A DNA stretch of 5,153 bases from Rickettsiales bacterium (GTDB lineage Bacteria; Pseudomonadota; Alphaproteobacteria; Rickettsiales; UBA1997), in the NCBI GenBank assembly GCA_947496905.1, contig CANMEW010000092.1:1-5153 (forward strand), read 5' to 3'. Below, piece after piece: positions 1-5,128 of this stretch. A model generated the notes under the pieces. It was not told the DNA's origin and searched no databases. It saw only the letters and a list, made by a program, of their open reading frames with translations. Numbering within the stretch: position 1 is the stretch's first letter; the number at the start of each line of letters is the position of its first letter. The position numbers were made by a program, and so were the translations under genes.

Positions 1-562
1 TAGCGCTTCCAGAATGTTGAAGATTTTGGTTAACCGTAACCAAGCCACCGATTGCTGTTTGAGTAACTGCCCCTGCCCCACTTCCTCCAACTATTTGAGA
101 AGAGTCATGGCCAGAGAAGTTATTTAGAATCTGACCGGATTGATTAACATTGTAGTCAGTGAAGGTATTGTGACTCATGCCGCTAGAGTTAGGAGCAGCG
201 ATGTTTATTTGATCGATTCCAGAAGCGGTTTTTGTGACTTGGGTGTTTGTTGCGCCATCGGGAGTAATTGGCAGAACCTGTGCAGTAGCAGTAGAGACAA
301 AAAGTAATTGCTCGAATAGCAGGGAGAAGATGGCGAGATGGACGAGGAGGTTTTGGAGGAGGTGAGAGATTTTGAGTGGTAGGAGCCTGAGTGGTAGGAG
401 CCTGAGTGGTAGGAGTCTGAGTGGTAGGAGTCTGAGTGGTAGGAGTCTGAGTGGTAGGAGTCTGAGTGGTAGGAGCCTAAAAATCCGCACTAGATCTCGC
501 TGTACTGCTGAGAATTTTATTGGCTGTAAGAGCCTGAGAAGCTCCAAAAACTTGGGTAACAT
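1..562 (-). CDS. N-terminus of a two-partner-secretion exoprotein (filamentous haemagglutinin/CdiA-like TpsA), partial at the left edge
   Basis: The frame is open from ATG 562 to the window edge (last whole codon 2-4), about 187 codons. A hydrophobic signal peptide (codons about 373-281) ends in STATA before QVLP, a good AxA cleavage site. It is followed by a recognisable TPS domain: ITPDGATNTQV, then IAAPNSSGMSHNTFTDYNV, QSGQILNN, and QTAIGGLVTVNQNL. In this family the TPS domain directs export through a partner outer-membrane TpsB pore, and the long C-terminal part acts as adhesin, haemagglutinin or contact-dependent toxin; that part lies outside the window. The usual NPNL motif reads NQNL. 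The start is uncertain. No ATG, GTG or TTG lies between the tandem repeat and the signal peptide, so initiation must be at GTG 490 or ATG 562, or the start has been lost. Both candidates put seven RLLPL repeats in front of the signal peptide, and neither has a clear Shine-Dalgarno sequence. The family call is confident; the start and intactness are not. Confidence 0.78.
   Translation of the reverse strand, partial: MLPKFLELLRLLQPIKFSAVQRDLVRIFRLLPLRLLPLRLLPLRLLPLRLLPLRLLPLRLLPLKISHLLQNLLVHLAIFSLLFEQLLFVSTATAQVLPITPDGATNTQVTKTASGIDQINIAAPNSSGMSHNTFTDYNVNQSGQILNNFSGHDSSQIVGGSGAGAVTQTAIGGLVTVNQNLQHSGSA
281..373 (-). other. signal-peptide region of the exoprotein
   Basis: Directly after the repeat the frame reads KISHLLQNLLV, a hydrophobic stretch HLAIFSLLFEQLLFV, then STATA with predicted Sec cleavage before Gln (codon 278-280). 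Basic residues come from Lys and the upstream Arg-Leu repeat. From GTG 490 the leader would be 70 residues, and from ATG 562 it would be 94. That is within the idea of the extended signal peptides known in this family, but no recognisable conserved ESPR motif is present. Confidence 0.65.
374..478 (-). repeat. 15-base tandem repeat, seven copies, encoding (RLLPL)7 in the exoprotein leader frame
   Basis: Seven contiguous 15-base units are seen, AG(G/A)CTCCTACCACTC on the minus strand. They differ only at one position: G in the first and the last two units in transcription order, A in the middle four. This difference is synonymous (AGG/AGA, Arg) in the exoprotein frame. The unit length is a multiple of three, so gain or loss of copies would keep the frame. 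The repeat sits between the candidate start codons (490, 562) and the hydrophobic signal-peptide core. A degenerate copy-like stretch (CTCAGGCTCTTACAGCC) lies upstream around 520-540. The other minus frame gives QTPTT/QAPTT and the plus strand gives SGRSL, but only the RLLPL frame continues into a recognisable protein domain. Confidence 0.93.
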
Positions 563-608
563 CAGATGGGTTTGGGTTTGAATTAATCAGCAGTGACTGG
601 TGAGGTCT

Positions 609-641
609 AATGCTGATGGAGATGGAATGCTGATGGAGATG
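609..641. repeat. two-copy direct repeat, 16 bases, period 17
   Basis: AATGCTGATGGAGATG occurs exactly at 609-624 and again at 626-641, separated by one G. It lies in the spacer between trxB and the exoprotein gene. It is short and not clearly functional. The rest of the spacer (563-702) shows no recognisable gene. One minus-strand frame is open from 702 to a TAG at 477-479 but has no ATG, GTG or TTG start. Confidence 0.8.
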
Positions 642-664
642 TTGGCATAAAATCGCGATCAGGA

Positions 665-694
665 ATTTTTCTTTTGCTTGGTTGGAGCTGTCAA
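665..694 (-). promoter_or_regulatory. possible promoter for the exoprotein gene
   Basis: On the minus strand a perfect TTGACA -35 box (694-689) is followed after 18 bases by AAAAAT (670-665), a four-of-six match to the -10 consensus. It lies just downstream of the trxB stop and points toward the exoprotein frame, leaving a 5' leader of roughly 95 bases to ATG 562. The -10 box is weak, and such matches arise by chance in AT-rich spacers. Confidence 0.28.
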
Positions 695-702
695 TGTGGG
701 AG

Positions 703-1644
703 TTAGTGAGCTAGGAATTTTTCGATTTCTAGCGCTGCCATGCAGCCACTTCCTGCCGCCGTCACCGCTTGACGGTAGATTTTATCTTGAATGTCGCCAG
801 CGGCAAAAATGCCGAGAATGTTGGTGGAAGCGGAATTTGGTTTAGTTGTGATGTAGCCATCAGAGTCAATTTCGAGGCCGGTATTTTTAAACAAATCGGA
901 ATTTGGTTTGTGTCCGATGGCAATGAAAATTCCGTCGATTTTCATTTCGTGAAGCTCGCCAGTAACCACGTTTTTTAAGCGTGCAGCCATGACTGATTTT
1001 GGATTTTCACTTCCCAAAACCTCATCCAGAGCATGATTCCAAATCACTTCTATTTTTGAATTTTTGAACAGGCGATCTTGCAGAATTTTTTCCGCCTTGA
1101 ACTTTTCGCCACGATGAATCACGTAAACTTTTTTAGCATGATTGGTTAAATAAAGAGCCTCTTCAACCGCACTATTACCACCTCCAACGACGATCACTTC
1201 TTTGTTCTTGAAAAAAAATCCGTCGCAAGTTGCGCATCCAGAAACTCCAAATCCTTGAAATTTTTTCTCCGATTCCAAGCCAAGCCATTTTGCTTGAGCT
1301 CCCGTCGCAATCACGACTGCATCGGCTTCGAAGACGTCTCCCGACTCGCCAATTAAGCGAAATGGTCGCTGCGAAAAATCAACTTGCTTGATGTGGTCAT
1401 GAAAAATTTTTGTCCCGACGTGAATCGCCTGCTTCTCCATTTGCTCCATCAGCCATGGGCCTTGAATGACATCGGCAAATCCTGGGTAATTCTCAACATC
1501 AGTCGTGATTGTTAGCTGCCCACCCGGTTGCATTCCGTTAATGATGATCGGCTCAAGATTGGCTCGCGCCGCGTAAATTGCGGCAGAAAAACCTGCGGGA
1601 CCAGATCCAATAATCGCTACCTTTGTTTTGTGATTTTTTGACAT
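703..1644 (-). CDS. trxB: thioredoxin reductase (NADPH)
   Basis: This is a cytoplasmic FAD flavoprotein that passes electrons from NADPH to thioredoxin. The 313-residue product has the usual family length. It shows the N-terminal FAD-binding GSGPAG (13-18), the redox-active disulfide CATC (137-140) followed by Asp, the second dinucleotide-binding fold GGGNSA (154-159), and the C-terminal FAD motif AAGDI with YRQAVTAAG (281-298). ATG 1644 was chosen because FAD-binding sequence follows at the spacing normal for the family. An upstream in-frame GTG at 1674 would start inside the 31-base palindrome and add ten residues that do not look like family sequence. No clear Shine-Dalgarno sequence is visible. 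The NADPH-phosphate motif reads HRGEKFK (177-183) where E. coli has HRRxxxR, so one conserved Arg is Gly and the last is Lys. The gene is separated from the upstream ridA gene by 78 bases holding the palindrome. Confidence 0.97.
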   Translation of the reverse strand: MSKNHKTKVAIIGSGPAGFSAAIYAARANLEPIIINGMQPGGQLTITTDVENYPGFADVIQGPWLMEQMEKQAIHVGTKIFHDHIKQVDFSQRPFRLIGESGDVFEADAVVIATGAQAKWLGLESEKKFQGFGVSGCATCDGFFFKNKEVIVVGGGNSAVEEALYLTNHAKKVYVIHRGEKFKAEKILQDRLFKNSKIEVIWNHALDEVLGSENPKSVMAARLKNVVTGELHEMKIDGIFIAIGHKPNSDLFKNTGLEIDSDGYITTKPNSASTNILGIFAAGDIQDKIYRQAVTAAGSGCMAALEIEKFLAH

Positions 1645-1665
1645 TGTGGGAAAATTTGTGAAGCG

Positions 1666-1696
1666 TCGCGACACCTTTAAATTAAAGGTGTCGCGA
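1666..1696. repeat. perfect 31-base palindrome (15-base arms, one-base centre) between ridA and trxB
   Basis: The left arm TCGCGACACCTTTAA (1666-1680) and right arm TTAAAGGTGTCGCGA (1682-1696) are exact reverse complements around A1681. As RNA it would fold into a strong hairpin with a GC-rich base and AU-rich tip, starting 26 bases after the ridA stop. No run of T follows the stem on either strand, so it is not a textbook intrinsic terminator. Possible roles are a U-tract-free terminator, an RNA processing or stability hairpin, or a protein-binding operator for trxB, whose ATG is 21 bases further on. Confidence 0.9.
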
Positions 1697-1722
1697 GCTT
1701 GAGGTAAGAAAGGAGGAGTTAC

Positions 1723-2193
1723 TTAATTAATTTCAAAAATCGCATCAACTTCAACGGCAACTCCTCGCGGAAGTGATCCGGAGCCAACTGCTGCGCGCAC
1801 ATGCTTTCCAACGTCACCAATAAAAACTTCGACTACTAGATCAGAAGCGCCGTTAGCAACGGCTGAGTGGTCGGTAAAATTAGCATCAGCATTAACAAAA
1901 ACGCCGAGCTTGATGCATTTGGTCACGCGGTCTAAATCGCCATCGCAAGCAGCTTTGAGCTGAGCCAAAACATTGATGGCGCAGAGTCTTGCAGCTTCTT
2001 TAGCGTCATCCACAGAAATTTGTGAACCGACTTTCCCAACGTATTTTAGCTCCCCATTCTCTAGTGGAAGCTGTCCAGAAATAAAAACCTGATTACCAGA
2101 TTTTACGAATCCTAGGTAATTGGCGATTGGAGCTGCAGGAGTCGGCAAATTGATTTCGAGCAGGGTTAGTTTTAGTTCGATTTTTTTTGTCAT
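1723..2193 (-). CDS. RidA/YjgF/YER057c/UK114-family protein
   Basis: The RidA superfamily forms cytoplasmic trimers. The best-known members hydrolyse reactive enamine/imine intermediates released by PLP enzymes. This 156-residue product matches the longer (about 155-residue) subfamily rather than the compact roughly 128-residue RidA. Features include IANYLGFVKSGNQVFISGQLP near 23-43, GKVG (53-56), ARLCAINVLAQLK (68-80), GDLDRV (85-90), FTDHSAVANGASDLVVEVF (106-124) and a closing LPRGVAVEVDAIFEIN. Arg133 in HVRAAVG aligns with the substrate-binding Arg105 of E. coli RidA, and Glu148 with its Glu120, so the active-site residues look kept. The specific substrate for this subfamily is unclear to me, so no symbol is given. 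ATG 2193 is preferred: a GTG at 2280 would add 29 residues that do not resemble the family and would reach into the upstream hairpin region. No Shine-Dalgarno sequence is visible. Confidence 0.93.
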   Translation of the reverse strand: MTKKIELKLTLLEINLPTPAAPIANYLGFVKSGNQVFISGQLPLENGELKYVGKVGSQISVDDAKEAARLCAINVLAQLKAACDGDLDRVTKCIKLGVFVNADANFTDHSAVANGASDLVVEVFIGDVGKHVRAAVGSGSLPRGVAVEVDAIFEIN

Positions 2194-2218
2194 TTGGGTG
2201 TGATTTGGGTTTGAAACT

Positions 2219-2250
2219 ACACTCACTCTGAAGCTGTCGTGAATGAGTGT
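2219..2250. repeat. imperfect inverted repeat upstream of the ridA-family gene
   Basis: ACACTCA (2219-2225) and TGAGTGT (2244-2250) are reverse complements. The stem extends inward by two more pairs after one mismatch, leaving a loop of about 11 bases. It lies in the gap between the bioB region and the ridA ATG, about 25 bases before that start. No T-run follows on the minus strand. It might be a weak terminator for the upstream operon or a leader hairpin, or it may be chance. Confidence 0.45.
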
Positions 2251-2298
2251 GTGGTGATGTCGCGCTACAACAGCTAGCACGATTTTAACGTAGAAAAA

Positions 2299-2378
2299 TT
2301 ACCTTCCGACAATTCCAAGTTTTTGAAACAGAGCTTGGTCGCGCTCCATTTCTGGGTTAGAAGTGGTTAGTAGTTTTT
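2299..2378 (-). other. bioB: out-of-frame C-terminal tail of bioB beyond a frameshift
   Basis: After the codons for SIFYGK the in-frame reading runs into Asn-Tyr-stop. If one base is added to the run of five A (2378-2374), or the ribosome shifts by -1, the frame reads LLTTSNPEMERDQALFQKLG and then IVGR before TAA at 2301-2299. E. coli BioB has [20 protein letters not shown] at exactly this place, so the stretch is unmistakably the normal BioB C-terminus. The restored protein would be about 328 residues. The cause may be a genuine one-base deletion, a sequencing or assembly error in the A-run, or recoding. Five A is short for transcriptional slippage. Confidence 0.9.
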
Positions 2379-3284
2379 GCCGTAAAAAATTGAATTAGCC
2401 CCAGCTAGAAAGCACAGGGCTTGTGTTTGTTCGCTCATGGTCTCGCGACCAGCAGAAAGTCGAACCACGGATTTTGGCATCATGATTCTTGCAACTGCGA
2501 TCGTGCGAATGAATTCGAATTGATCTAGATCTTCCACCGAATCAAGCGGCGTGCCCTTTACTTTCACCAACATGTTGATTGGCACCGACTCCGGATGCTT
2601 TGGTAGGTTAGCCAGAATGATTAACATTTTAGCGCGATCTTCACGAGTTTCTCCCATGCCGACAATGCCACCAGAGCAAACGTTTAATCCTGCTTCACGC
2701 ACATTTTTTAACGTGTTTAGACGGTCTTCAAAATTCCTAGTCGAAATAATTTCTGAATAAAATTCCGGTGAAGAGTCAATATTGTGATTGTAGTAATCGA
2801 GTCCTGCATCCTTGAGCCTATTGCTTTGCAAATCGGTCAGCATGCCAAGAGTCATGCAAGTTTCGAGACCAGTTTTTTTCACCTCTCCAACAATTTCACA
2901 AATTTTTTCAACATCGCGATCGTGAAGATTTCTCCAAGCCGCCCCCATGCAAAACCTTGATGCACCTGCTTTTTTAGCATTTGTTGCGGCATCAAGAATT
3001 TTTGAGATTTCCATCAGAGATTCTTTTTCAAGACCAGTATTGTAGTGCGCTGATTGTGGACAATATTTGCAATTCTCCGGGCAAGAGCCGGTTTTAATGC
3101 TGAGGAGAGTGCTGATTTGCACTGCGTTTGGATTGTGAAATTGGCGGTGAATTTCTGCGGCTTTGAAAATTAAGTCGTTAAATGGCAGCTCGAAAATTTG
3201 TAAAATTTCTTTTGTGGAAAAGTCGTGGCGAGTATTTTGCGCGCACGAAAGAACGTCAGATTTTTGCAAAATTTCTTCTCTCAT
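2367..3284 (-). CDS. bioB: biotin synthase, frameshifted near the C-terminus
   Basis: This radical-SAM enzyme inserts sulfur into dethiobiotin to form biotin in the cytoplasm. The [4Fe-4S]/SAM motif CPENCKYC (C68, C72, C75) is present. The [2Fe-2S] ligands align with E. coli C97, C128, C188 and R260 as C112 (FCMGAAW), C143 (ETCMTLG), C203 (NVCSGG) and R275 (VVRLSAGR). YYNHNIDSSPEFY (164-176) and VPINMLVKVKGTPL (234-247) are also diagnostic. The intact frame has 305 residues against 346 in E. coli. It stops just after ANSIFYGK because of a frameshift at 2374-2378, and about 24 further residues lie in the next frame down to 2299. All cluster and barrel residues precede the break, so activity may survive. 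Only one ATG precedes the conserved region. It starts 12 bases after the gmd stop, and no Shine-Dalgarno sequence is visible. No other biotin gene is in the window. Confidence 0.96.
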   Translation of the reverse strand: MREEILQKSDVLSCAQNTRHDFSTKEILQIFELPFNDLIFKAAEIHRQFHNPNAVQISTLLSIKTGSCPENCKYCPQSAHYNTGLEKESLMEISKILDAATNAKKAGASRFCMGAAWRNLHDRDVEKICEIVGEVKKTGLETCMTLGMLTDLQSNRLKDAGLDYYNHNIDSSPEFYSEIISTRNFEDRLNTLKNVREAGLNVCSGGIVGMGETREDRAKMLIILANLPKHPESVPINMLVKVKGTPLDSVEDLDQFEFIRTIAVARIMMPKSVVRLSAGRETMSEQTQALCFLAGANSIFYGKNY

Positions 3285-3296
3285 TTTTTGTGATTT

Positions 3297-4292
3297 TTAT
3301 TTTCTACCAGTTGTGTCAAGGCCATTTAAATCAGCATCCACCATCATCCTCACCAACTCTTTGAAATTAACTTTTGGTTTCCAGCCAAGCTTTTTTTGCG
3401 CCTTTGAAGAATCGCCAATTAGCAAATCAACCTCCGCCGGACGGAAATATTTTTCACTGATTTCCACATATTTTTTCCAGTCCAAACCGACGTAACCGAA
3501 GGATTCATCAAGGAATTCTTTCACTGAATAAGTTTCTCCGGTTGCAATGACGTAGTCATCGGCCTCTTCCTGCTGAAGCATCAGCCACATGGCCTCCACG
3601 TAATCGCCGGCAAAACCCCAGTCGCGCTTAGCGTCAAGATTCCCCAAATAAAGTTTGTCCGTTTTTTTTGCCATGATGTCGGCAAGTCCACGAGTGATTT
3701 TGCGTGTAACGAAAGTTTCGCCGCGCCTTGGAGACTCATGGTTAAATAAAATTCCGCTGCAGGCAAAAATTCCGTAACTTTCGCGGTAATTTACCGTTAG
3801 CCAATGCGAGTAAAGTTTGGCACAAGCGTAGGGGCTGCGCGGATAAAATGGCGTGGTTTCCTTTTGCGGAATTTCTTGCACCTTACCAAACATTTCGCTG
3901 CTCGATGCTTGGTAAAATTTTGTTTTGATGCTCGTGTCTCGATTTGCATCCAGAACGCGACAAGTGCCCGTGGCATCAATGTCGGTAGTGTATTCGGGAA
4001 CTTCAAAGCTAACCTTTACATGGCTTTGCGCGGCTAAGTTGTAAATTTCATCTGGAACGATTTTTTCCAACAGGCGCGAGATGCATGAGGCATCGGCTAA
4101 ATCTCCGTAATGGAGAAAAAGTTTCTTACCGTAAATTTCTGGATTATTGTAGAGATGATCGATTCGACCAGTGTTAAAGCTGCTGGAACGCCTGATGATG
4201 CCGTGAACTTCGTAACCTTTTCCAAGCAAAAGCTCAGTTAAGTACGATCCGTCTTGTCCGGTGATTCCGGTGATTAATGCCTTCTTTGTCAT
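3297..4292 (-). CDS. gmd: GDP-mannose 4,6-dehydratase
   Basis: This cytoplasmic short-chain dehydrogenase/reductase of the extended type converts GDP-D-mannose to GDP-4-keto-6-deoxy-D-mannose, the precursor of GDP-fucose, GDP-rhamnose, GDP-perosamine and related surface sugars. The NADP-binding motif GITGQDG (9-15) is followed by RRSSSFNTGRIDHLY (34-48), family-specific for Gmd, and by NLAAQSHVKVSFE (85-97). Catalytic residues are Ser131 (Thr in E. coli), Glu133, Tyr155 and Lys159 in SPYACAK. FNHESPRRGETFVTRKI (183-199) and RDWGFAGDYVEAMW (223-236) are further hallmarks. At 331 residues it belongs to the shorter Gmd form; E. coli's 373-residue enzyme has an extra insert before YFRPAEV and a longer C-terminus. 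The ATG lies two bases after the virB8 stop, with AAGG eight bases upstream, so it is probably translationally coupled. The sugar it serves cannot be told because no GDP-fucose synthase or glycosyltransferase is in the window. Confidence 0.97.
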   Translation of the reverse strand: MTKKALITGITGQDGSYLTELLLGKGYEVHGIIRRSSSFNTGRIDHLYNNPEIYGKKLFLHYGDLADASCISRLLEKIVPDEIYNLAAQSHVKVSFEVPEYTTDIDATGTCRVLDANRDTSIKTKFYQASSSEMFGKVQEIPQKETTPFYPRSPYACAKLYSHWLTVNYRESYGIFACSGILFNHESPRRGETFVTRKITRGLADIMAKKTDKLYLGNLDAKRDWGFAGDYVEAMWLMLQQEEADDYVIATGETYSVKEFLDESFGYVGLDWKKYVEISEKYFRPAEVDLLIGDSSKAQKKLGWKPKVNFKELVRMMVDADLNGLDTTGRK

Positions 4293-4294
4293 GT

Positions 4295-5128
4295 CTATTT
4301 TACCTTAAAAAGATTGTAGCCACTCACTACAAATTTAAGAAAACCGCTCTTCTCATCCTTGCTAACGCCACCAAAATTAAAATTTATTTTCGCGAGATAT
4401 TTTTCTTTTGTATTCGTCACCGCGCCATCATCAGCAACGGTTCGTGTGGTCACTGAAAATCTAACCTCTGCTTCAGTTGGAATTTTGTTGGATAAATTAT
4501 CCTTTGCTTTGCTGGTGAAAGTTTTCGCCTCTTTTTTGACAAGATGCACCGAGTCTACCGTGACAATTTTTTTAGCATTTTGTCCGAATTGATGAATTGG
4601 ACTGTCAGGATTGTCTTTGCTCATGATGAGCTGAAAGTTCTTGTATTCACTGGCCACGGAAACATTCCGAACGTGATTAAATTTTTTGTTCACGTCTTCG
4701 ATTTCCGCCTTGCTGAAATCGTAACCTTCACGATCTTGGATGTAGGTTGTCAGTAAATATTTAACGACCGCCTCATCAACAGTGGCAATGGCCGGATCGT
4801 AATTAGCTGTTTTCTTTTTCGGCTTCAAAACAACTAAATTTGGGAAGTAACGAGTTTGATCTTTTGCCGCTACAAACACTGGAACGCGCTCCACCAGAGG
4901 GAATGCGCTTTTCACCATCTGCACCAAAAAAAACAAAACAACTGCCGCAAGTATTGCACCGAAAATTAGCAAAGTTCGATCGCAAATTGGAGTGACGTAA
5001 CGGAAAAAATACCAGTCCAGCGCATCCTTGAAATAGCCTCCGCTGTCCACGGAAGACTTGATGAATCCAAAATATTCATCTGCCTGCTCATTGTCCTCTT
5101 TTTTAACTTCTTCTAACTTTTGCTCCAT
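4295..5128 (-). CDS. virB8: VirB8-family type IV secretion system protein
   Basis: VirB8 is a bitopic inner-membrane protein whose periplasmic NTF2-like domain helps assemble the type IV secretion channel with VirB9 and VirB10. The 277-residue product has a cytoplasmic N-terminus (1-50) with an acidic/lysine-rich start, the typical juxtamembrane YFKDALDWYFFRYVTPICDR (32-51), one transmembrane helix (about 52-71) and FPLVERVPVFV (76-86). The periplasmic domain includes DEAVVKYLLTTYIQDREGYDFS (118-139), SEYKNFQLIMSKDNPDSPIH (160-179), PTEAEVRFSVTT (217-228) and SGYNLFKVK at the end. The sequence style matches Rickettsiales RvhB8 proteins. Those genomes often carry a second VirB8 copy away from the main cluster, so this could be a duplicate; no other vir gene is in the window. 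The start ATG has only a weak GAAG upstream. The last 25 bases of the window could encode the end of another minus-strand gene (TKDFTA, stop at 5135-5133), four bases before this start, but that is too short to support. Confidence 0.94.
   Translation of the reverse strand: MEQKLEEVKKEDNEQADEYFGFIKSSVDSGGYFKDALDWYFFRYVTPICDRTLLIFGAILAAVVLFFLVQMVKSAFPLVERVPVFVAAKDQTRYFPNLVVLKPKKKTANYDPAIATVDEAVVKYLLTTYIQDREGYDFSKAEIEDVNKKFNHVRNVSVASEYKNFQLIMSKDNPDSPIHQFGQNAKKIVTVDSVHLVKKEAKTFTSKAKDNLSNKIPTEAEVRFSVTTRTVADDGAVTNTKEKYLAKINFNFGGVSKDEKSGFLKFVVSGYNLFKVK
4301..4306 (-). promoter_or_regulatory. ribosome binding site of gmd, inside the end of virB8
   Basis: AAGGTA (minus strand, 4306-4301) ends eight bases before the gmd ATG and is formed by the last Lys-Val codons of virB8. 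The virB8 stop TAG (4297-4295) lies between it and the ATG, an arrangement that favours re-initiation by ribosomes finishing virB8. Confidence 0.45.

Noticed and set aside
374..478. Reading the 15-base repeat as a QTPTT/QAPTT proline-threonine linker
   Set aside because: That frame is bounded by a TAG just upstream, lacks a start, and does not lead into the TPS domain. The RLLPL frame does.
374..478. CRISPR array
   Set aside because: The units are only 15 bases and directly contiguous with no spacers.
372..581. Plus-strand 69-residue ORF with SGRSL repeats, as a coding gene
   Set aside because: It lies antisense to a frame that joins a recognisable TPS domain. It has low complexity and a TTG start. 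The good Shine-Dalgarno match is kept as a finding, but a gene cannot be supported.
477..702. Minus-strand open frame ending DVTQVFGASQALTANKILSS... with TAG at 477-479
   Set aside because: The sequence looks protein-like near its end, but it has no ATG, GTG or TTG start, overlaps the alternative exoprotein leader and matches no family I recognise.
1645..1674. Upstream GTG start of trxB at 1674
   Set aside because: It starts inside the palindrome and adds residues unlike the family, while ATG 1644 gives the normal TrxB N-terminus and length.
2194..2280. Upstream GTG start of the ridA-family gene at 2280
   Set aside because: The added 29 residues do not resemble the family and would be read through the hairpin; MTKK at 2193 gives the usual subfamily length.
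2368..2379. Classic programmed -1 frameshift site in bioB
   Set aside because: The heptamer is C AAA AAC rather than A AAA AAC, so tandem slippage would leave a mismatch in the P site, and no strong downstream stem is evident. A deletion or sequence error is more likely.
3797..4037. Short ORFs on both strands inside gmd, and similar ones inside bioB, trxB and virB8
   Set aside because: They are shadows of well-supported genes in other frames, with no family resemblance or ribosome binding signal of their own.
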